Assembly (NCBI GenBank): GCA_022592445.1
Contig: JABYQR010000620.1
Span: 1 to 15,967, forward strand
Length of the DNA: 15,967 bases
Direction of reading: 5' to 3'
Source: Cytidiella melzeri
Lineage: Eukaryota; Basidiomycota; Agaricomycetes; Polyporales; Irpicaceae
The notes under the pieces were generated by a model. That model did not search any database and was not told the origin of the DNA. It saw only the letters and a program-made list of their open reading frames with translations. Shown here in pieces: positions 1 through 7,242 of this stretch; the first letter of the stretch is position 1; each line of letters opens with the position of its first letter. The translations under genes and the position numbers were made by a program.

Positions 1-813
1 AATCTGCTTGTCTGGGACGCAGTCTCCTTTGTCCATCAAGGTGCGTCGTTTCCACGTCGACCACTTCTATACGCATTAATACTAAGCTCCTTCTGTTGTT
101 GCTACCAGCCAGGCTACTATACAGACTCTATCTTCAAGTTTCGAATCACATTCCCTACAAAGTACCCTGACCAACCGCCAGTCGTGCAGTTCCTCACGGA
201 CGTCTTCCATCCCCTGATATTGCAGCAGGACGGAACGTTCAATCTTGCACCACGGTTCAGACCTTGGAGGTGAGTGGGTCATCTCGTATGGTAGTGCAAG
301 TGCTAAGGATTTTGCCAGGCCGAAGGAGCACCATATTTTGACGTTTTGCACTGGATTAAGGCTTCGTTCAAGAAACACGCATTGGATGATGTCGAAGAGA
401 TTGATTGCTTGAACAAGGAAGCTTTTTGGTCAGTTCTCACAACTCAAATACAACACATCAAGTCACTCACCCACCTGCTTAGACTGTATGTTGTCTCAAA
501 CAGCATAGCATTACTGATCATGAACTGAACTCTCTACGAGATACCACAATACAACCTCTTCCTTTGCAATGCTCACAACCCAGTCATCCATGCTCTCTCA
601 ATCCACCTCCGCTCTCTTCGATAAAGACCACCCATCCATGGCTGGCAAAGGCTCGCACGGCATGCTTTCTGCAAGCTGAAACCCAACCAACTTGCAAGCC
701 TTTGCAAGCAGCTTGGTTTGAAAGAATGGCAAGACCTGGTGCCACCACCACCCAGCACGAACCATATGGACGCGGAGGATATTGTCTCGTTGCCTCGGTC
801 GTCAAGAACTTGA
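1..813 (+). pseudogene. AKTIP/FTS-like UEV (inactive E2-fold) protein gene, 3' part, with broken frames
   Basis: The gene begins before the window. Exons are visible at 1-40, 113-269 and from 319. Introns are 41-112 (GTGCGT..CAG) and 270-318 (GTGAGT..CAG). The exons read as an E2 core: an FKFRITFP strand, then YPDQPPVVQFLTDVFHPL, then RPWRPKEHH and, after a break, the helix FDVLHWIKASFKKHA and EIDCLNKEAF. The catalytic cysteine expected after the HP motif is absent, as in the AKTIP/FTS family, whose animal members join Hook proteins in dynein-linked vesicle transport. The frame breaks twice. One base is missing in the T run at 336-339. Another is missing near 650-665, between GKGSHGM and KLKPNQLASL. 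Between 429 and 540 the exon plan is unclear: GTCAGT..TTAG at 429-482 would splice to TGA, whereas keeping it in leaves an open frame into the GTATGT donor at 486. The last reading ends at TGA 811-813. Both indels lie in T runs, so assembly error is a real alternative to decay. Confidence 0.82.
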
Positions 814-1453
814 ACAGCTTTGTTAGTACAATTAGTCTCGGTTTTTTACATGGAATTATGGTATAGCATTCTACCCAATAATTTCTACGCGTAAGAAATA
901 GATCTGGAATATTTAGGGTTGTGTCTAAACACAATCTTCCAGCTCAAACGTGGGCCAGAGGCTATGATGATGAACACTTGCCTAATTAGAAGTGCAAGAT
1001 TTGCGTAGCTGATTAGGGCTCGCCATGCTATCCTATCATGCATCGTGGAAAGAAAGAAAGACACAAAGTTGAGACTATTGGACAGGGAAACTGAGCGGAA
1101 ATGAACACACGTCGTTTGCATGTGAAAGTCATGTGATTGGGACAAACCAGATAGCCAAAAATCATGTGATAACCTGCAAGAAAAAGATCAGCGGGGTTCC
1201 AAACGGAGTCTGAGCAACTTCTATCAGTATATTGACTGTATATCCCCATCGGTGGGTTCATCCAAGAAGATTTTTATGTCTGTGTGTTGCTGAAGGGCAG
1301 GCCTATCTTCTGATGATGTAAAATTTGTGTCTATTCAAGTACATGTGTTCAATACAAAAACAAAAAACAGATTTTTGATGGGAGATTCAGCTCATCACAC
1401 GCATTTGTAGAGTGAATAACAAAGCAAATGAAACACCATCAAACCATTACACC
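814..1453. other. Gene-free spacer
   Basis: I see no credible coding frame, RNA gene or long repeat here. The sequence is A+T-leaning, with short spurious frames on both strands. It probably holds the 3' UTR and terminator of the preceding gene, but I cannot point to a specific poly(A) signal with confidence. Confidence 0.5.
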
Positions 1454-1594
1454 ACACTGTTACAAAATTTATAACCAAATGTATTACCCCATCAAATTCC
1501 CACAGTTTGGGGGACAAAAAGGTCACATCTGAAAAAGCATCAATGCGCTGGCGCGAACTGGAACAACTCTTCTTCATCATTCAGGAATCGTAAC
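1454..1594. repeat. Direct repeat DR1, left copy (partner at 2469-2597)
   Basis: This block starts at ACACTGTTAC and contains ATCAAATTCCCACA, TTTGGGGGACAAAAAGGTCA and TTCAGGAAT. It recurs in the same order and orientation at 2469-2597, with point changes and a small length difference near the start. The two copies bracket about 0.9 kb. This could be the terminal direct repeats of a small non-autonomous (TRIM-like) element or an old segmental duplication. Neither end has clear TG..CA termini or flanking target duplications. Confidence 0.75.
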
Positions 1595-1595
1595 T

Positions 1596-1943
1596 GTGTT
1601 CTGATTATAACTCCTGCTTATTGAGCAGCTGGTGGTTGTGAAACTGTAAGGAGGAATCAAAGGCAGTGCTCTATGGTGATGCAGCCACATCCTGTTGATG
1701 TTTGAACTGCCTCAGCCCCACTAGAACTGCCTGATGTATGAACTGCATCAGCCCCACTAGAACTTCCACAGGCTGTGCTCTGATTGTAACTCCTCCTTAG
1801 GGAGAAACTAATGGCGATGAAATTCTGTGGACCAATTGAATGCAGTGCTGGCTGCTGATGAAACCATGTCTAGCTGATGTCTGCATTGCCTCACCCGCAT
1901 CAAAGCTGCCACAGGCTATGTTCTGATTTTACCTCCTCCTTAG
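1596..1943. repeat. Three degenerate tandem repeat units
   Basis: A motif of the form GTGYTCTGATTNTAACTCCTSCTTA recurs at 1596-1620, 1775-1799 and 1917-1943. Each copy is followed by a related run (GAG[CA]A.CTAATG.., GTGAAACT). The periods are about 179 and 143 nt. Nested inside is a 36-nt tandem duplication, 1696-1731 and 1732-1767, around GAACTGC.TCAGCCCCACTA. A weaker fourth unit may lie near 2088-2165. No coding frame runs through the units. Confidence 0.65.
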
Positions 1944-2468
1944 AGAGCAACTAATGTGTGTGAAACTTTGTGAAACAATCAGATATAGTACTCACTACTA
2001 ATGCAGCCACAAATTTACATTGTCCAAGAATGTAGGGATTCAGACTTTGTAGTTAGCTTCCAAAGTACTGGTAACTGTTGCTCAGAGTCAATACTATGTG
2101 TGGCATGTCTGCTAATTGTATTTTTTGTTCAGAGAGCAAGCAGTGTCTGTAGATTGCTGCACATGTACCTGACCAGAATTTGACACCATAGCAAGAGTGG
2201 AGTTTGAATCTGAGTCTGAGTGACCTTTTGCAGTAGACTGGCCATAACTTGCTCAATTCCACTTCAATTGACAGGATGATTGTACCAGGATGTTGCCACA
2301 AGATAGGGCTATCCAATGGTGTATTATATGTACAGATTTGTACCCATTTTCAGTCTGTAAAAATCAAGAAGTGCAATTTGATTGCAAAAGTGATCTGATA
2401 CAAAGTTATAAAGGGCTGATAACAAGGCCAGTGTGATGCCATTAGCTGTATTCATTGTTTTTTTATTG

Positions 2469-2597
2469 ACACTGTTACTTTCTGTATTCCGCCATCAAAT
2501 TCCCACACTTTGGGGGACAAAAAGGTCACATCTGAAAACACATCAATGTGCTGGAGCACACTAGAACAATTCTTCTACATTCTTCAGGAATTGTAAT
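2469..2597. repeat. Direct repeat DR1, right copy
   Basis: This is the second copy of the block at 1454-1594, in the same orientation, again containing CACTTTGGGGGACAAAAAGG and ending near TTCAGGAATTGTAAT. The DNA between the copies, 1595-2468, shows no transposase or gag-like reading, which would fit a non-autonomous element if this is one. Confidence 0.75.
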
Positions 2598-3297
2598 AGC
2601 AGTGAGAGTTTAGAGCGTTGAGAGAGAAGACTGAGGTGGTGGTCAGAGAGAGACTTGGGGATCAAAAGCAATTGTTGTGCCTTGATCAAAGTAAGTCTTA
2701 TATGCGGTAACTACTGGCGCTAAGCGCGCGATCAATGCGGAGTCTCAACTTGAGTCTCAGTATATTCCAACATTTACCAAACACTGTCTAATATGACAGC
2801 TATGGCGCAGCCTGTGACAAAGGAATCTTCTCCTGGCATTCCAGTCCGACTTCTCTCCCGTGACGGTTCATCTATTGTTGCCTTAGGAGTAGTGGCGCCC
2901 GACTGACCAAAGCAGTTTGCAGGAGTCAACATAACATAAACTCGAGTCATTGTCAACATTACCTCTATCCTGCAGTCTGGGTATCTCATCTGTAACAATC
3001 TTATCAAATTGAGCAAGGAGACTTCACCTGCACAGTTTGCAACAACTAGTCCATTTGGACATCTATGCTATCTCAAAGACCTACAGTGCTGTGACGTAAT
3101 TCCTGATCCTCTTCCACCTTTACAATCTTCCCCACTTCCACCGACATCATATCAGACTTCTCCACCTCAGGACAATGAGGTTACTATATGCAAATTATCA
3201 TCTGATGGTAGCAGAGATACCATCAATGAGTCCTCCGCTTCTTCTATGTAAGTCTTTCTGGACGGACTTGACGGTGCAGTTTCACCTGGAGTCTTCT
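2598..3297. other. Unrecognised, partly open sequence downstream of the gag remnant
   Basis: Both strands carry short open frames. On the plus strand, 3009-3251 encodes a proline/serine-rich segment and ends in TATGTAAGT, which resembles a splice donor. On the minus strand, 2774-3016 is open, and a further open stretch of about 40 codons lies just below 3290. The minus strand is the direction in which the neighbouring gag continues, so this could be decayed gag/pol sequence. I see no protease DSG/DTG or reverse-transcriptase motif that I would defend. I do not recognise the product in either direction. Confidence 0.35.
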
Positions 3298-3637
3298 CTA
3301 AAAATTCTGTTGATTGCCAAGCTGCTTGACTTGGTCCGTGAGAAACAACATCTGCTTCATGATGGCATTGTAGTTGAACGGACTTGGTGACAAAGAGCTG
3401 GCGACAGAGGCAGCAGGTGGATTGAGCAGGGGCCCCGCAGACAAGGACGACAAGGGGGCCAGAGTTGAAGGATCAAAGAGGGTGCTAGCAGCCACCTTCT
3501 GTTGTCTAGGTGGGTACCCGAGGAACTGGCTTTGGCAAACTTGCGTCTGATGGTTGCCACCACAATGTCCACACAGTTTGTGATAATGTTTACCATCCTT
3601 CTTCTGGTGTTCCTTTGATCCGCATCCGTAACATCTG
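3298..3637 (-). pseudogene. Gypsy-type gag, C-terminal zinc-knuckle part (element A)
   Basis: The minus-strand reading contains CYGCGSKEH, then about eleven residues, then LCGHCGGNHQTQVC. After that comes a proline/serine-rich tail and a final hydrophobic stretch ending in a stop close to 3298. Gag zinc knuckles bind the element's RNA during packaging. The second knuckle has spacing CX2CX3HX4C, one residue shorter than the usual CX2CX4HX4C. The first lacks the fourth ligand at the normal distance. The reading picks up exactly where the gag fragment at 4373-5282 stops, so this is the other half of one gag gene split by the insertion at 3638-4372. The sequence further upstream on this strand belongs to the insertion and not to gag. 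Confidence 0.8.
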
Positions 3638-4106
3638 ACATGGAAAGTCCAACAGAGACCGGATTTTTCCAATATTGTCACAAGTTTATTGCATTAAGGC
3701 GCCTACCTAGAGCGCTTATTTTCCGGCTAGGAGTGTTACCGGACCTAACCCTAACCCGGGTCACGTGACATCCTGCCTTATTTATCAATAGTCCAGACCC
3801 AAACCCTAGACTCCATCTGGAGCGGTTCCAGATCAACCTAGGCTATTGTTCTATTGTTCCTCTTCCATTGATAGGGATTCCCCAGGGATTCCCCCAGTTC
3901 TTATTGTTCTATTGTCTTTCAACTATTGTCTTCTATCTATTGTTAGGGATTCCCCAGGGATTCCCCCAGTTTCTATTGTTCTATTGTTCCAGTTTCTATT
4001 GTTCTATTGTCTTATTGTTCTAGCTCTATTGTTCTATTGTTACTCCAGCACCACAGTTACTCCAGTCCCTAGTGTGGGAACTTGTGCACAGACCACCCAG
4101 CCACAG

Positions 4107-4115
4107 TATATATAG
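4107..4115 (+). promoter_or_regulatory. TATA box of family-A LTR (left copy)
   Basis: TATATATAG lies about 57 nt upstream of the predicted leader intron. The same motif sits at the matching place in the inverted partner (5540-5548). Its direction is toward the gag fragment. Confidence 0.65.
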
Positions 4116-4150
4116 TAGCCCTTACCCTCCCTAGCTCTGCATCTTGACCT

Positions 4151-4231
4151 CTCTGTCATTTGCACTGCTAGGTGATTTACTGCATGTAACTTAGTATCAT
4201 ACCTTATTAACTCTGTCATTTGCACTGCTAG
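4151..4231 (+). repeat. Duplicated 21-mer bounding a predicted 60-nt leader intron (LTR A, left)
   Basis: An identical 21-nt unit, beginning CTCTGTCATT and ending CTGCTAG, occupies 4151-4171 and 4211-4231, exactly 60 nt apart. GTGATT follows the first copy at 4172, TTATTAAC lies just before the second, and the second copy ends in TAG. The interval 4172-4231 therefore reads as a GT..AG intron whose last 21 nt repeat the last 21 nt of the upstream exon. The partner LTR has the stronger donor GTGAGT. Confidence 0.7.
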
Positions 4232-4372
4232 TATCCGGCCTCTGAGCCTGCTTGCCTGCTTATCATCGACTTTGACCTTGTTGTCGTCGTTGGAGATCCA
4301 CTTCCACTTCCACTCCTCCTCTTCTCTGCCCTTGTTTAGGGTTTATCAGTATAGCAGCAGTCGCTCTGCAAC

Positions 4373-5282
4373 AACATCTGCCGTTCATGGCCTTCATGAA
4401 GTCAGTGTGTGTTTTCCCGTTGGGCCCAACTTTGGTAGCAGCAATTTCCATGGCATTGTAGTCACGAGGTGCTTGAACAAAGGGAGCCGAGGACAAGGTG
4501 GAGACCAGAGTGGATTTGAACAGATTTAAGGACTGTTCAACCTTGTTCACAAGCTTTTTCTTGAGTCCAAACACAAAGAAGATTGTCAATGTCTGTAGCT
4601 GCATTGATCAGGTCCACAACCGTGATTGGAGGCCTTGCGGTGTGAACCAGTTCATTCTTGATTCTGGCACTCAAGTTTTTTTAGTACCAATCACAGAGGT
4701 CTTGTGTCAAAAAACCTGTCCTGTCCATAATCTCCCGTAATTAAGCTGTGTACTCCGGAACCGTTTTCTTGCCTTGCCATAACTCCCTGAGCTCGGCTTT
4801 AGCATCAACAATTTAATTGACCGGTTTCAACCATGCTTTAAACACTGTTCTGAACTTGTCCCAGTCACCGTTGAAGGCTGGCTGATGACTAGCAATCAGA
4901 TCCATGTGGGGCGTAGCCAAAACTGCTGCATCTTCTGTCATGAGTAACAGGGCCGACTAAACTCAGGAATGGTCCAACCGGGTCTGACCACCTTGGGCAT
5001 TGTACAAAGACAGCTTCTTGTTAAAATATGCGTACATTGGGAAGGCGGCTAAAGGATGACACACGTCACTACTAGCAGTGCCTTTGAAACTGGCAGGGTT
5101 GTCCACAACCATTTCCCTTGAGCAGTCATTGACTGGTTGCTGATTCTAAATCAGCGCTGTGATGGCTTGTGCCAGCTGTTTCTGACCAAGCGGTAGTTGC
5201 TCTGCAGAGGGAGGAGGAGACGGTTCTTGTACAGGGGCCGGGGTGGCTGCCCTAGAAGCATGCTGGTAGACGTTGATGGAGT
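4373..5282 (-). pseudogene. Gypsy-type gag, N-terminal and capsid part (element A), heavily mutated
   Basis: Reading down from about 5275, the minus strand shows a retrotransposon Gag core. It has a P/Q-rich N-terminus, then FNGDWDKFRTVFKAWLKPVN, LRELWQGKKTVPEYTA, ARIKNELVH, and finally NAMEIAAT followed by FMKAMNGRC. This is the capsid-like domain (PF03732 type) that assembles the virus-like particle in LTR retroelements. In-frame stops lie at 5146-5148, 4963-4965, 4957-4959, 4813-4815, 4741-4743, 4681-4683 and 4537-4539, and the frame then changes between about 4500 and 4550. Gag ends at 4373-4380, inside the duplicated AACATCTG, and resumes at 3637. The gene lies directly downstream of the minus-strand LTR at 5283-5965. 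I see no intact start. Confidence 0.85.
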
Positions 5283-5423
5283 GTTGCGGAGAGACTGCTG
5301 CTAGACTGATAAACATCAAACAAGGGTGGAGTGGATGTGGGGTGAAAGTGGAAAGGGATCTCCAACAACTACAACGAGGTCAAAGTTGATGATAAGCAGG
5401 CAAGCAGGCACAGAGGCCAGATA

Positions 5424-5504
5424 CTAGCAGTGCAAATGACAGAGTTAATAGGGTATAATACTAAGTTACATGCAGTAACTCACCTAGCAGTGCAAATGAT
5501 AGAG
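5424..5504 (-). repeat. Duplicated 21-mer bounding a predicted 60-nt leader intron (LTR A, right)
   Basis: The 21-nt unit occurs at 5484-5504 and 5424-5444 on the minus strand, with one mismatch and a period of 60 nt. GTGAGT follows the upstream copy (5483-5478), CTATTAAC precedes the second copy, and the second copy ends in TAG, giving an intron of 60 nt (5483-5424). This copy has a better donor than the left LTR. Confidence 0.72.
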
Positions 5505-5539
5505 AGGTCAAGATGCAGAGCTAGGGAGAGTAAGGTCTA

Positions 5540-5548
5540 CTATATATA
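5540..5548 (-). promoter_or_regulatory. TATA box of family-A LTR (right copy)
   Basis: This is TATATATAG on the minus strand, at the position matching 4107-4115. It points toward the same gag fragment from the other side. Confidence 0.65.
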
Positions 5549-5965
5549 CCATGTCTGGGTGGTTTGAACGCAAGTTCCCACACTAGGGACTGGAGTAACT
5601 GTGGTGCTGGAGTAAAAATAGAACAATAACGGACCAGGGTAACTATCAGGGACCAGGGTACATAGAACAATAGAACAATAGACACTGGGGAAATCCCTGG
5701 GGACTCCCTAAAAATAGACAGAAGACTATAGACAAAACACAATAAGAACTGGGGGAATCCCTGGGGAATCCCTAAAAATAGGAAGAAAACAATAGATGGA
5801 GGACAATAGGACAATCAGAACTGGGGGAATCCCTGACAACAGAAGGGGAACAATAGACCAATAGCCTAGGTTGATCTGGAACCGCTCCAAATTGAGTCTA
5901 GAGTTTGGGTCTGGACTAATGATAAATAAGGCAGAATGTCACGTGACCCGGTGAAACACTAAACA

Positions 5966-6345
5966 CCACCCTGGACACAAAGTGGCCAGGAACCAGCACA
6001 CCAGACCTCTGAGAGGCAATCACATAAACAAGTTGTGTGGGGCTGTGTGTAAAGTGTGCGAGTGGGTTGAAGAGCCCTAAGCCTTGCTCAAGGTAGCAAA
6101 GGAGATACTGCGAATAGCAACTAGTGTAGCCAATGGTCCTTTTACAAGTAGCACGTGTAAACGAGCTTTGCAAACCGTGAGACGGCTGATAAGAGACACA
6201 AAACGGGAACACAGGTTCAAGATGAGAAAGGACCACATTCAATGCTGACGCTACAAAGATAAAGCTCGAAGAAACGCAACGCAGTGAAAGAAGAAACGCA
6301 ACGCAGTAACTCAGTAAAGAGTGCAGTATTTAATGCAACGAAACG
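5966..6345 (-). repeat. Family-C leader/3'-end block, minus orientation
   Basis: Read on the minus strand, this block matches the plus-strand block ending near 8036. Shared landmarks in order are ACTGCGTT-rich runs, GG(C/A)CTCTT(C/G)AACCCACTC, GAGGTCTGGTGTG, and TGTGTCCAGGG just before the TGTT that starts the next LTR. The two blocks therefore form a long imperfect inverted repeat about 1.6 kb apart. A polypurine-like GGG(T/G)GG sits at the same end in both, suggesting the internal 3' end of an LTR element. No coding frame is visible. Confidence 0.6.
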
Positions 6346-7242
6346 AGACTCCTCTTTCTTCTTGTGACACCTACTGATCAGGAGCAGGAATCCTACCCGC
6401 GAGGTACTTGGACTCTCCGTGTCAGCAGATCACTGCAAACATGCCGGGGTGTGTGGCGCAAGAATGGACCACGAGATGCGCAACGTGTGGCAGTAGGATC
6501 TCAATGACGTTGATACGCCCGGAAACCGCTGGACATGCAAAAAGCTCAACAAGGACCCCTTTGCGCGGACAAGTAGAGCTCCTTGTCACTCCAGAGCCCT
6601 CGCAAGACGTCTCGAGGTTCGCGCGAGAGCTGGTTCTACAGCTTGCTTCTCAAGCTTGTCATACAGCTTGCGTCTCGAGCTTGTCTTGCTCCTTGCACCT
6701 CGCGTCTCGAGCTTGTCTATGGCTCAGCCCTTTGGGCACTCAAGCTTGTGCTCCCTTGATTCATGGTTCGTGTTCTCGTGCGAAGTCTTGTCCATGTCTC
6801 TTGCAAGTTTTGGGCAGCCTCGAGCGCATTGGCACTTTCCCTTCCCACTCTTGGTTGCCTTGCAGCCCCCTTGCTGCAACAAGCTCAACGAGGCACTCTT
6901 CTTGCAAACAAGCAGAGCTTCTCGTCACTCGAGAGTCCTTGGATCCCGCGGCTCTTCTCAGGAATAGGGGAACCTTGAGCAGCCTCTCTCTCTCTTCATC
7001 AATCCCCCAAACTCGTCACTACCAGGATTTGTTTCCATTGCACTGCCTCCTTCTCCTGTGTGGACTTGAGTCACCAAGCCTCTGTCTGATTGGATGCTTG
7101 TGATTTAGCTGCACAAGATGCAGTGTACTCCTTTCTCTTGTGACGAGTTTCATGATTGTCCCTTGTTTCATCTCACACTGCCCTCTCTCACTGCCTCGCT
7201 CCCACATGGACATTGAATTTGATATGAGCTTTTATGCAGTAG
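6346..7242 (+). mobile_element. LTR-like, low-complexity region upstream of family-C promoter
   Basis: This stretch has no credible gene. A possible LTR start, TGTGACACC, lies at 6363. From about 6600 to 6960 the sequence is built from variants of TCTCGAGCTTG, CAGCTTGC and CTTGCA, which makes long but meaningless open frames on the plus strand (for example 6408-7103, rich in Leu, Ser and Cys). It leads into the TATA-like TATTTATA at 7243, so I read it as upstream promoter sequence of family C. The left boundary is uncertain. Confidence 0.4.

Larger units (their letters stand above)
3638..4372 (+). mobile_element. 735-bp insertion carrying a family-A LTR in opposite orientation to the gag it interrupts
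   Basis: The block is flanked by AACATCTG at 3630-3637 and 4373-4380, which looks like a target-site duplication, and removing it makes gag continuous across the zinc knuckle. Inside are about 96 bp of unknown origin (3638-3733), a family-A LTR starting TGTTACC at 3734, and some leader sequence after the LTR. The LTR has GTCACGTGAC (3760-3769), two copies of a GGGATTCCCCAGGGATTCCC block (3873-3899 and 3945-3971), at least ten ATTGTT motifs, and TATATATAG at 4107-4115. The insert ends inside leader sequence and not at an LTR CA terminus, so it is not a plain solo LTR. The CCTAACCCTAACCC run at 3744-3757 is absent from the partner LTR. Confidence 0.7.
5283..5965 (-). mobile_element. Family-A LTR plus leader, upstream of the gag pseudogene
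   Basis: This is the inverted partner of 3734-4372: on the minus strand it runs in the same order. It starts TGTTTAGTGTTTCACCGGG near 5965, then GTCACGTGAC (5938-5947), three GGGATTCCC-type blocks (around 5683-5709, 5748-5774 and 5820-5835) where the partner has two, scattered AACAAT motifs, TATATATAG, the duplicated leader intron, and leader sequence up to the start of gag. A GGGTGG run just upstream (minus strand) resembles a short polypurine tract. The exact LTR/leader border is not visible. The sequence upstream at 5966-6345 resembles the region before the TGTTAGTG at 8036, so this LTR may have been the 3' LTR of another copy as well. Confidence 0.8.

Noticed and set aside
564..866. 100-codon open frame near the UEV gene end
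   Set aside because: It is a shadow of the UEV C-terminal exon in another phase; the meaningful readings are STSALFDKDHPSMAGKGSHG and, after a frame change, KLKPNQLASL.
2880..2910. TGGCGCCCGACTGACC as a primer-binding site
   Set aside because: It resembles a tRNA-primed site, but no LTR end lies next to it on either strand and its surroundings are unclassified.
3840..4045. CRISPR-like spaced repeats
   Set aside because: The repeats are variable LTR minisatellite units with irregular spacing, the genome is fungal, and no cas-like genes are present.
3846..4115. Plus-strand open frame inside LTR A
   Set aside because: It is a translation of the CTATTGTTCTATTG and GGGATTCCC repeats of the LTR promoter.
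6408..7103. A 231-codon plus-strand open frame
   Set aside because: It lies in TCTCGAGCTTG-type repeats, no domain is visible, and two other plus-strand frames overlap it.
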